Shown here in pieces: positions 25,180 to 32,918 of a stretch of DNA of 64,000 nucleotides. Made by a program: the position numbers and the translations under genes. Source of the DNA: Ancylobacter tetraedralis (GTDB lineage: Bacteria; Pseudomonadota; Alphaproteobacteria; Rhizobiales; Xanthobacteraceae); NCBI RefSeq assembly GCF_014195655.1, contig NZ_JACICD010000001.1:658682-722681 (forward strand). The letters are read 5' to 3'. Every line of letters starts with the position of its first letter. The first letter of the stretch is position 1. Under the pieces are notes generated by a model. It did no database searches. It saw only the letters and a program-made list of their open reading frames with translations, and was not told the origin of the DNA.

Positions 25180-25536
25180 ATGACCGAAACCACCGCTTCC
25201 GAAGTCCGCCCGGCCTTCCGGATCACAGCCGCCGAAGCTCACAAGGCGGTCGCGCAGGGCGCCCTGCTCATCGATGTCCGCAGCCTGACCGGGCGTAACC
25301 GCGATGGCGAAGTCGCCGGCGCGGTTGTCGTTGCCAAGCCGGACGTCGTCGACGTGCTGACGCGCCGCGTTGCCCGCGTGGCGCCGGAGCAGAAGATCGT
25401 GCTGTTCTGTGGCAGCCCCAAAGGATCCGAGCCGCTCGTGCGGACGCTGATCGAGGCCGGGTTCTCCGAGGTCTACGATGTGGAAGGTGGAGCGCCGGCT
25501 CTGCTCGGCGGCGAGCCGGCAATCTCCTGCGGCTGA
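25180..25536 (+). CDS. Single-domain rhodanese-like protein
   Basis: A 118-residue cytoplasmic protein with one rhodanese domain. It has the LLIDVRSLTGRNRDGEVAGA start of the fold, strand IVLFCGSPKGSEPLV with the active-site cysteine in the CGSPKGS loop, and the closing VYDVEGGAPALL. No signal peptide. It probably carries a persulfide on that cysteine. It lies upstream of an Rrf2 regulator and a second rhodanese of the same size (26218-26586), which together look like a sulfur sensing or handling module. Confidence 0.85.
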   Translation: MTETTASEVRPAFRITAAEAHKAVAQGALLIDVRSLTGRNRDGEVAGAVVVAKPDVVDVLTRRVARVAPEQKIVLFCGSPKGSEPLVRTLIEAGFSEVYDVEGGAPALLGGEPAISCG

Positions 25537-25614
25537 TAGCGCCCTGCGCGCTAACCCCTGCCATGCCGGTCCGCCACAAGCGGTTCGGCACGGTCTCGCG
25601 CCATCCGAAGTCGT

Positions 25615-25708
25615 GTGAGTTGCGCTTCCTTGGCGGAAACTCACGCTTCACCCGTACGGCCACATGGCATAGGTTTCGCACAAAGCTGGGCTGATCCTTG
25701 CCCGTACG
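25615..25708 (+). promoter_or_regulatory. Promoter region of the Rrf2 gene with paired repeats
   Basis: The region holds an inverted repeat GTGAGTT (25615-25621) / AACTCAC (25638-25644) and two copies of CCGTACG 50 bp apart: the palindrome CCGTACGG at 25652-25659 and CCGTACG at 25702-25708. Rrf2 proteins usually autoregulate by binding dyads near their own start, so these are candidate sites. No clear -35/-10 pair was found. Confidence 0.4.
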
Positions 25709-25728
25709 TTGGAAGGCTCGCATTACAT

Positions 25729-26175
25729 TTGCTGACGATGAAGGGAAAATACGGGCTGAAGGCTCTCGTATACCTGGCCGGCATTGATGCAGGCAGACGG
25801 GCGCAGGTCGGTGAGATCGCCGAGGCGCGCGGCATACCCCGCAAGTTCCTTGAATCCATTCTCTCCGAATTGCGCAATGCGGGCTATGTGAGTGCCCGCA
25901 AGGGACCGCAGGGCGGTTACTGCCTCGCGCGGCCGGCCGTCGATATCATTGTCGGAAAGGTCATCCGGGCGATTGACGGTCCGCTCGCTCCCATCGCCTG
26001 CGCCAGCCGCAGCGGCTATTCACCCTGTCCGGATTGCGACGAGACGACCTGCGAGATCCGCCACATCATGGTCAAGGTCCGCATGGCGATCTGCGACGTG
26101 CTCGACCACTGCACGCTGGCGGATCTGCGGGCCCATGGCCACCTCCTCGCCATGGTCGACGAGCCCTGTTCCTGA
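25729..26175 (+). CDS. Rrf2 family transcriptional regulator with cysteine cluster
   Basis: A 148-residue winged-helix regulator of the Rrf2 (IscR/CymR/NsrR) family. The N-terminal HTH reads KGKYGLKALVYLA, then RGIPRKFLESILSELRNAG and VSARKGPQGGYCLARPA. The C-terminal half has a dense cysteine group (CASRSGYSPCPDCDETTC) able to bind an Fe-S cluster or react with persulfides. I chose the TTG at 25729 because it gives the family-typical MLTMKGKYG start and is better spaced from GGAAGG; ATG 25738 is the alternative. Flanking rhodanese genes suggest it senses cysteine or sulfane-sulfur status. Confidence 0.88.
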   Translation: MLTMKGKYGLKALVYLAGIDAGRRAQVGEIAEARGIPRKFLESILSELRNAGYVSARKGPQGGYCLARPAVDIIVGKVIRAIDGPLAPIACASRSGYSPCPDCDETTCEIRHIMVKVRMAICDVLDHCTLADLRAHGHLLAMVDEPCS

Positions 26176-26217
26176 GCGACAGGGCTGAGGCAACGCCTCG
26201 CGACGAAGGACATCTCC

Positions 26218-26586
26218 ATGACCGATGCTACCGAGATCGTGCCGCCCGATCATCTGACACCGGAAGAGGCCGCTGCGGCGGTGGCTGCCGGCGCGCTGCT
26301 CGTCGATGTTCGTGGGGAGCGCGCCCGCGCGCGTGACGGACTGGTCGAACAGGCCGTCGTGGTGCCGAAGATGACCATCGTCGACCGGTTCGGTCTGCGC
26401 TCCCACAATCGGCTCGCATTGACCGATGGCCAGACCGTTGTCGTGTTCTGCAGCAGCGAACGCGGCTCGTCCACCTATGTGCCGATCATCCGCTCGCTCG
26501 GCGTGTCGCCGGTTTTCGGGGTGCGCGGCGGGTTTCGCGCCCTGGCCCTGTCGGGCCTGTTTGCGCTGCTCCCCCCGGACGATTGA
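26218..26586 (+). CDS. Single-domain rhodanese-like protein
   Basis: A 122-residue single rhodanese domain: LLVDVRGERARARDGLVEQA, then VVVFCSSERGSSTYVPI with the catalytic cysteine in the CSSERGS loop, then VFGVRGGFRALAL. No signal peptide. It lies 42 bp after the Rrf2 gene and is probably cotranscribed with it. It is similar in length and layout to the rhodanese at 25180-25536 but is not a recent duplicate. Confidence 0.85.
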   Translation: MTDATEIVPPDHLTPEEAAAAVAAGALLVDVRGERARARDGLVEQAVVVPKMTIVDRFGLRSHNRLALTDGQTVVVFCSSERGSSTYVPIIRSLGVSPVFGVRGGFRALALSGLFALLPPDD

Positions 26587-26699
26587 TTTCAAGCGATTAT
26601 TCGCCCGCTAGGTGGCGGTCGCTTCATTTAGAAATGCCAATCGTTCACCATTCACATCGCGTGCGCCAGGTCCCGCGAGGCCCCGCGTTCGTGAGGATC

Positions 26700-27120
26700 T
26701 CAGCAATGTGACAAGTGGTTGTCGTTGAGGACGGCAGGGGATTTCCGTGCTTCGTTCGACGGCATGCGGCCTATGGCGTCGGTGATAACGCGGTCGTGAT
26801 AGGGCTTATAAAAGAACCTGCGGCCCGTAGGCAGGGCACTCTCTTCGATGATCGCCTCGCCCGAGGCCACGATGATCTTCACCCGTAGCTCGCGGTTGCG
26901 GACGTAATTACACAGCTTGAAGCCATCCATCGTTCCTTCCATCGGCAAATTGGTGAACACATTGCGATGTCGTCCCTCGATTGCACCATATGAATGGTCT
27001 CGCCGGCGCAACTGGCCTCCAGTCCCAAATGGCAAGCCGACTGCACGAGGTCGACAGCATTCACAGGAATGACCGCGGCGCTCATGGCGATGATGAAGGC
27101 CTCAGAGCCCGAAGGTCGAC
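26700..27120 (-). pseudogene. Frameshifted response-regulator receiver domain
   Basis: Two minus-strand frames together give one receiver domain. The first part reads VIPVNAVDLVQSACHLGLEA and IHMVQSRDDIA. The second reads VFTNLPMEGTMDGFKL, RVKIIVASGEAI and ALPTGRRFFYKPYHDRVITD, the last with the conserved lysine and KPY motif, ending at 26700-26702. A single-base shift near 26965 joins them. The N-terminal acidic pair is not recognisable, so the start is lost. It resembles the stand-alone CheY-like proteins common in Hyphomicrobiales. Confidence 0.7.
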
Positions 27121-27218
27121 ACCTCTGGAATCGGCATTCGGCGGACGTGTTCGGGCTGTTGCTCCGCCGCGAGCATTGCACCATCCGTATCCGTACTTCC
27201 TGGCGTGCAAGGATTGCT

Positions 27219-27515
27219 TCAGGCAGTGAAGCCGGCGGCATTGTGACACCGCAACTGCATCAAGTGTGCAACATCCCTACGGATGCGCCGCAGTTCCGGC
27301 CACGGGAAATGCCGCCCCTCTGCGCCATCCGCACCGATGGTGATCAGCACGTCGAGCTTTGCGGAAAGGCCGCGCAGAGAGTTGGCGTCTGCCGCGAAGA
27401 GCCTCGCGATCAGGCGCTCTTCATCGCCGGATGCTGCCGCCTCTTCCTGTCGTGTGACGGAGTAGCCGATGGCGCGATCCGCGTCGTCCCAACGCTGCTG
27501 ATGTGCGCGCAGCAC
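27219..27515 (-). pseudogene. Hypothetical protein, probably N-terminally truncated
   Basis: A 98-residue reading frame with the look of a conserved small hypothetical protein. It opens with WDDADRAIGYSVTRQEEAAA, continues ANSLRGLSAKLDVLITIG, and ends with PWPELRRIRRDVAHLMQL. Relatives I recall have additional residues before the WD motif. Here the frame begins right where the relaxase fragment on the other strand begins, so it was probably cut by the same rearrangement. No function is known to me. Confidence 0.5.
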
Positions 27516-28803
27516 TGCTTCAACGCCCGGGGTCGCGGCGCCAAGGTGATGGCCTCGCTGCCGCGCGATGGCGGCGGCTGGCAGAGCGGTTCGTCAGGCC
27601 GGTTCCGTTCCCGCCGCGTCGTGGTGAAGGCGCGGGTGGTGAGGCTTGCCGGGAAGGGGAAGAGCGCGCGCGGCCCGAAGATGCGCGGCGCCGTCTCGGT
27701 CGGCGCGGTCGGCGCGCATCTACGCTACCTCGAACGTGACGGGGTTACCCGCGACGGCGAGAGAGGGCGGGCCTACTCGGCGCTAGGTGACGAGGTCGAC
27801 GCCAGGGCCTTCATGGAGCGCAGCGGTGAGGTTCGCCACCAGTTCCGCTTCATCGTCGCGCCGGAGGATGCCGCCGAGCTCAGTGACCTGAAGCGTTTCA
27901 CCCGTGACCTGATGCAGCACATGGAGAGTGACCTCGGGACCAAGCTCGACTGGATCGCCGTCGATCATCACAACACCGGCCATCCCCACAGTCATATCCT
28001 CGTTCGTGGCGTGCTGGACGACGGCCGCATCCTCAACGTCGCCGGTGACTACATCGCCCATGGCATCCGCCATCGGGCGAGTGAGCTGATGACGCTGGAG
28101 CTCGGCCCGCAGACCGAGGTCGAGCTGAAGAACAAGCTGCGCCATGAGGTGGACGCGGATCGCTTCACGCGGCTGGATCGGATGATGATCGCCGAGCAGC
28201 GCGAACACGGCGTCGTCGACCTGCGACCGGACGCTGGAGAAAGCTATCTCGTGCGGACCAACCGGCTTGTTCTCACCGATCGGGTGAAGCGGCTGGAGAG
28301 CTTTGCCATCGCCGAGGAGATCGAGCCAGGACGCTGGAGCCTTGCCGACCGGGCCGACAGCACTCTCCGGGCGATGGGCGAGCGTGAGGACATCCTGCGC
28401 ACCATGCACCGCGCGCTGGCCGATCACGGCCTCGCTGACGCGCGAGGCGCCGAGCAATACGTCACTCATGGCAATAGAATCTCGCATGCCCTTGTCGGTC
28501 GCGTGCTCGACAAGGGATTGGCGGGCGATGAGATGGGCGAGCGGTTCTATCTGGTCATCGATGGGGTGGACGGGCGCACCCATTATGTCGAGACCAGCGA
28601 CGCCTCCCGGCTGGAGGATATCAAGCGCGGCCACATCGTCGCGCTGGACCCGCTACCGACAAAGTCCGATCCACGCCCGGCGGACCTCAACATCGCGATC
28701 CTGGCCGAGCAGAGCGGCGGCATCTATCGGCCGAGCGAGCATCTGGAAATGGCGCGCCCTGTGATCGAGCGGCAGCGCGGCGACCCGTACGCCTTCATCC
28801 GTT
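27516..28803 (+). pseudogene. Relaxase/mobilization protein (DUF3363 type), both ends missing
   Basis: A long in-frame piece of a plasmid/ICE relaxase that nicks the transfer origin. It runs from FNARGRGAKVMASLPRDGG through RRVVVKARVVRLAGKGK and VGAHLRYLERDGVTRDGERG. It includes the metal-binding histidine motif VDHHNTGHPHSHILVRGVLD and the downstream VDGVDGRTHYVE. Homology stops near GDPYAFIR at about 28803, where sequence of a convergent gene takes over, and about 80 N-terminal residues normal for the family are lacking. The open frame itself extends from 26994 to 29126, but those extensions look non-coding. Confidence 0.75.
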
Positions 28804-29545
28804 GGGACGTAGTCGAACTCGGGATATTGTCGCTGATAAGAAAGCGCCCAGTTCCGCTGGCGTGCGACACGATAGCGCTCCTCCGCCTTCAACTCAGCGG
28901 TCGTGGGCTCGTGCTTCTGCCGTCTGATCGTCTCCGCCAGTATGAAGGGAACCTTGTCGACGCCCCGCGAACTTCGACATGCTTGCCCGCGAGGGTGCAG
29001 GAAATTTCCCGCGCCTCCATCCCGCGCGCGATGCTGTCGAGAATGAAGATCGCCCTCTCGATCGAACCGGCTCCCAGCCGCATTGACAGCAGGCCTTCCC
29101 CGCCAATCGCGATGATGCCGTCATGATCCGGCTTAGCGCGGCGCAGTGTATGGGCGGTCAGCGATACGGCAGTGTGGGGTTTATCGATCCGGCACCAGTC
29201 GATCGTTCGCGGATTGGGCTCTCGCGGCTTCATCAGGCGGCATGGCGCGATCGCTACCTCGCGAGCCCGTTCGAGGCGCTCCCCCATAAACGGATCTGAC
29301 GGGCTCGTCGGATCGAGACGGATGAGCTCGACGGTGGGATCGGCTAAGGAGGCAAAGATTGTCGGCCTCGCATTCTTGCCGGCTGTTCTGTCACGCCAAT
29401 AGGTCACGGTCGGCAGCGGCACGCGATGCTGGACGCAGAGGTACTTCAGCCGCCAATGCGAAATGCCGAGCTTGGCGGCGACGGCCTCAAGCGGCTCGGC
29501 CCAAACGCGATCGTACATCTCGCGGCGGGTGATATGGGCGATCAT
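28804..29545 (-). pseudogene. Plasmid-type hypothetical protein, frameshifted and truncated
   Basis: The N-terminal half reads from ATG 29545: ITRREMYDRVWAEPLEAVAA, then KLGISHWRLKYLCVQHRVPL and VTYWRDRTAGK, a helix-turn-helix-like start common in plasmid-borne hypothetical proteins. Near 28975 the frame changes. The continuation in another frame reads VPFILAETIRRQKHEPTTAE, ELKAEERYRVARQRNWAL and QRQYPEFDYVPT, and breaks off at about 28804 against the relaxase remnant. The unshifted frame would give 218 residues ending at 28889. Confidence 0.65.
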
Positions 29546-30110
29546 GCGAATATGGGAGTGACGTCAATGGGGAGCTCGCTATCTATCGCTGGTCGATGAC
29601 ATCCCCGCCGGCCGACCGAAGCCATTCACAAGAAAAGCGCTTCCGCGCAAGACCAGTGGGCCGGTCCGCCGCGGCCACATCAAGGCTGGCGCTTCGCGCG
29701 GCTACGGCCTTGACCCGGCCGCGGCAGACCGGCAGGGGCTGGCCATCGCGTAGGGCGGAGTGTGAGCGGCTTTCTCCGCGGTGAGAGAACCGGAATGGTC
29801 GGGGCGCGCGACAGCGGTCATTTGGGCAATTGCCGACACTGGACATTGCCGAACCCAACAGAACGATCCCGCTCCCGCCAAGAACGGCCGATAGATCCTC
29901 GGCAGAAACCAGACGTTCAGTACCCGGCACTCGGGTAGCGAATCGAGCCGAATTCATCTTGCCGTCTAACCGGCGAGTAGCGATCCGTCCTCAACAAGCC
30001 GGGTGAGCGCCCTATATGGCGAGCCCGCCCTGATGTGCCAGTAACGGGGCAGATGTTCAGTCGAGCGAGTTTGGTGACGTGGAGAGCACCTTGCTGAGGT
30101 GCGCCAACTC
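29546..30110. other. Gap with no recognisable gene
   Basis: About 565 bp between mobile debris and the sulfonate operon. Open frames exist on both strands (for example minus strand 29583-29957), but their translations are rich in Arg/Ser/Pro and match no family I recognise. It is probably decayed sequence. No repeats of note were seen. Confidence 0.5.
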
Positions 30111-30923
30111 TCAGGCTTCTTGTCCCCAGCGCTGCACGGTCAGACGGTTGAGCGTGGCGAAGACAAGGCTCTCGACGGCCAGCCCGATTAGAATCACGGT
30201 CAGCAAGCCGGCGAAGACATTGGCGGTTTCGAGCTGAGAGCGGTTGACGAAGATGAACCAGCCAAGGCCACCCTCTCGCGCACTGGCCCCGAACACCATT
30301 TCGGCCGCGATCAGGGTACGCCAGGCGAAGGCCCAGCCGAGGCGCAGTCCCGACAGGATGGATGGTAGCGCGGCGGGAATCAGCAGCCCGACGACATAGG
30401 ACGGGCCGGTGAGCCCGATGTTGCGTCCCGCCATGCGCAGCGTCGGCGGCACGGCGCGAAAGCCCGCGTGACAGGCGAGCGCCAAAGGCCAGAGCACCGA
30501 ATGGACGATGACGAAGACGAGGCTGGAGGCGCCGACGCCGAACCACAGCAGCGCCACGGGAAGAAGGGCAATCGCGGGCAGCGGATTGAACATCGCCGTC
30601 AGCAGCCCCAGCAGGCTCTCGCCCCAGCGGCTCAGTGCGGCCAGCGCGGTGATGATCGCGGCGAGGCCGATGCCGATGCCGTAGCCGGTGAGCAGGATGC
30701 CGAGCGAGGCGCGCACCCGCTCGGGCAGTTCGCCGTTGCGCAGGTTCTCCCACAAGGCCACCAACGTCTCCAGAAAGCTTGGCAGCAGGAGCGAGTTTCC
30801 CAGCCAGCGGGCATAGGACTCCCAGATCAGGGCAAGTCCCACGAGGATGACGAGACGGCGTGCGCGGGGGCCCACGGTGAACGGGGCGGGGCGGGCGGAC
30901 GTCGAGAGGGTGCTTTCAGACAT
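30111..30923 (-). CDS. ssuC: Sulfonate/taurine-type ABC transporter permease (SsuC-like)
   Basis: A 270-residue inner-membrane permease of the BPD_transp_1 family. It has an N-terminal span (RRLVILVGLALIWESYARWL), the ssuC-like ERVRASLGILLTGYGIGIGL, and the conserved LPSILSGLRLGWAFAWRTLI coupling region before EMVFGASAREGGLGWFIF. ATG 30923 overlaps the ATPase gene by eight bases. With ssuB and ssuA immediately upstream it forms a complete sulfonate importer, divergent from ssuD. Confidence 0.9.
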   Translation of the reverse strand: MSESTLSTSARPAPFTVGPRARRLVILVGLALIWESYARWLGNSLLLPSFLETLVALWENLRNGELPERVRASLGILLTGYGIGIGLAAIITALAALSRWGESLLGLLTAMFNPLPAIALLPVALLWFGVGASSLVFVIVHSVLWPLALACHAGFRAVPPTLRMAGRNIGLTGPSYVVGLLIPAALPSILSGLRLGWAFAWRTLIAAEMVFGASAREGGLGWFIFVNRSQLETANVFAGLLTVILIGLAVESLVFATLNRLTVQRWGQEA

Positions 30924-31806
30924 TGTGGGTAACCTCGACGCGATGATGAGCGTCCGTCCTGGCCGGGAGACTGGCGGCGGTTTTCGCCTCCGGCAGCGCC
31001 GCGCCGAAGATGCGCTGCTGGATCTCCATCTCCAGCCGGCCGAAATCGGGGGTGCCCCGCTGCCGCGCCGCATCGGGCACGGCATATTCCGCGCCGATCC
31101 GGCCGGGATGCGGCGTCATGACCAGCACGCGGGTGCCCACATGCAGCGCCTCGTCAATGGCATGGGTGACGAACAGGCAGGTGGCGCCGGTCTCTTCGCA
31201 CAGGGCCAGGAGCTCATCCTGCATGCGACGGCGGGAGAGGGCGTCGAGCGCGGCGAAGGGCTCGTCCATCAGCAGGATGGCGGGTTGCACGGCGAAAGCG
31301 CGGGCGATGGCACAGCGCTGCTTCATGCCGCCCGACAAGGTGTGAGGGTAGGCATCGGCAAAGCCGCCGAGACCGACGCGCCCCGCCCAGTCGCGCGCGC
31401 GTTCAAACGATTCAGCCCGACCCAGCCCGCGGGCACGGCGAAGGGCAAAGGCAATGTTTCCCGCCACCGTCCGCCAGGGCAGAAGCTGGTCGAATTCCTG
31501 GAACACCACCATGCGGTCGGGCCCCGGCGCGCGTACCGGCGCGCCATGGAGCCTGATTTCGCCGGAACTCGTCTTGAGGAAGCCGGCCACGGCGCGCAGC
31601 AGCGTGGACTTGCCGCAGCCCGAGGGGCCGAGCAAAGCCAGTCGCTCGCCAGCGTCGATGGTGAAGGACACGTCCTCCACCGCCGTGACCGTTCCGGCGT
31701 CGGTTTGGTAGCGCAGAGTAACGTGCTCCACAGCCAGCGGCGGTGGGCCATCACCGGCCGCCGGCTGGTTCTGCGGCGGGAGCCGACCCACCGGCTCAGC
31801 TCCCAT
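30916..31806 (-). CDS. ssuB: Sulfonate/taurine-type ABC transporter ATP-binding protein (SsuB-like)
   Basis: A 296-residue ATPase with Walker A GPSGCGKST, Q-loop VFQEFDQLLPWRT, signature LSGGMKQR, Walker B ILLMDEPFAALD and H-loop LFVTHAIDEALHVG. The order and spacing are those of TauB/SsuB. The start at 31806 overlaps the end of the binding-protein gene by 11 bases. A C-terminal extension of about 40 residues after the core is longer than in E. coli SsuB. Confidence 0.9.
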   Translation of the reverse strand: MGAEPVGRLPPQNQPAAGDGPPPLAVEHVTLRYQTDAGTVTAVEDVSFTIDAGERLALLGPSGCGKSTLLRAVAGFLKTSSGEIRLHGAPVRAPGPDRMVVFQEFDQLLPWRTVAGNIAFALRRARGLGRAESFERARDWAGRVGLGGFADAYPHTLSGGMKQRCAIARAFAVQPAILLMDEPFAALDALSRRRMQDELLALCEETGATCLFVTHAIDEALHVGTRVLVMTPHPGRIGAEYAVPDAARQRGTPDFGRLEMEIQQRIFGAALPEAKTAASLPARTDAHHRVEVTHNV

Positions 31807-32806
31807 TGCGTGCGTGCAGGCCCGGCTGGAACAGTTCCTTCCAGCTCGGCTTCTGCTTGATGAGGCCGATGCGGTGTTCAAAGTCGACGAACACCTCCAC
31901 CCGCTCCGGGACGGTCGTAAAGCGGATCTGCGGGTCGCGGATGATGGCCTCGACAAAACCGGGATCCAGCTTCGACTTCTCGGCGGCGATATAGAGGGCG
32001 GCGGCGTCCTTCGGGTTCGCCTTGATCCACTCATTGGCCTCGTCCAGCGCGGCGACGAAGGCATCGACGGTCTTGGGGTTGTCCAACGCAAACTTCTTCG
32101 TGCCGTAGACGACGTTGAAGGTGTGCGGGCCGCCGAGCACATCGTAGCTGTTCAGCACCGCATGAACCTTGTCGTTCTGCAACTGCTGCTCGAAAAACGG
32201 CGGCGAGGTGAAGTGGGCAGTGATGCCGCCGGTCCCGGAGAGGATCGAGGCCGTCGCATCCGGATGTGGCAGGCTCACGGTGAGATGATCGAGCTTGTCA
32301 TATTGGCCAAAGGCCTTCTCGGCTGCGATCTGGAGCACAATCGGCTGGAACCCGACCTTGACCGAGGGCAGGGCGATGCGATCGGTATCGGTGAAGTCCT
32401 TGATTGTCTTCACGTTCGGGTTGTTGGTGGTCAGCACATTCGGCATGGAGCCGAGGGCGGCGATCAGCAGGATGTCCGTTTTGCCGCGCGTCTTGTCCCA
32501 GGTGAGGATCGCCGGAGCAACGCCGGCCGTCGCGAAATCGAGGCCGCCGGAGATAAGCGAATCGTTCATGGCGGCCGCGCCGGAGAGGCGCAGCCACTCG
32601 ACCTTGAGATCGTTTACGCCAGCGGTGGCGGCGTGTTTCTCGATGAGTTTCTGCTCCTTCGCGACGATCAGGGGCAGATAGGCGATTCCGAACTGCTGGG
32701 CGATCCGCAACTCATTCGTCTCCGCGCGGGCGGAGGAGACAGCGGATGAACCAGCGACCCACACTAGTGAAAATGTGGCAGCAACGAGCAGGGCGCGAAC
32801 GCGCAT
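31796..32806 (-). CDS. ssuA: Sulfonate ABC transporter substrate-binding protein (SsuA/TauA-like)
   Basis: A 336-residue exported binding protein. Signal peptide to about residue 28 (ALLVAATFSLVWVAGSSAVS, cleavage near ARAET). The mature start LRIAQQFGIAYLPLIVAKEQ, then GGLDFATAGVAPAILTWDKT and ALPSVKVGFQPIVLQIAAEK, are typical of the NMT1/SsuA family. ATG 32806 has a nearby GGAG-type site; an upstream ATG at 32839 would lengthen the leader. It is the first gene of the minus-strand ssuABC operon and is divergent from ssuD, so the ligand is probably an alkanesulfonate. Confidence 0.9.
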   Translation of the reverse strand: MRVRALLVAATFSLVWVAGSSAVSSARAETNELRIAQQFGIAYLPLIVAKEQKLIEKHAATAGVNDLKVEWLRLSGAAAMNDSLISGGLDFATAGVAPAILTWDKTRGKTDILLIAALGSMPNVLTTNNPNVKTIKDFTDTDRIALPSVKVGFQPIVLQIAAEKAFGQYDKLDHLTVSLPHPDATASILSGTGGITAHFTSPPFFEQQLQNDKVHAVLNSYDVLGGPHTFNVVYGTKKFALDNPKTVDAFVAALDEANEWIKANPKDAAALYIAAEKSKLDPGFVEAIIRDPQIRFTTVPERVEVFVDFEHRIGLIKQKPSWKELFQPGLHARNGS

Positions 32807-32845
32807 GGGAAAGGCTCCATGTCTTGGGATGACCAACATTCAGAG

Positions 32846-32860
32846 CTTTATTATATAAAG
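32846..32860. promoter_or_regulatory. Perfect dyad in the ssuA-ssuD divergent promoter
   Basis: CTTTAT-TAT-ATAAAG is a 6-3-6 inverted repeat in the AT-rich 112-bp spacer between ssuA (minus) and ssuD (plus). A TATACT box at 32865-32870 could be the -10 for ssuD. The dyad is in the right place for a shared regulator of sulfonate use, but does not obviously match a CysB or Cbl site. Confidence 0.5.
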
Positions 32861-32918
32861 TCAATATACTATAGAGACTTCCATCCGCTGCCTCGGCGCT
32901 CATGGAACGTGGATTGAA

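Noticed and set aside
26994-27515. Using the full 710-codon frame as an intact relaxase beginning at 26994
   Set aside because: The first 170 or so residues overlap two minus-strand remnants and lack relaxase motifs. Homology begins near 27516 and ends near 28803.
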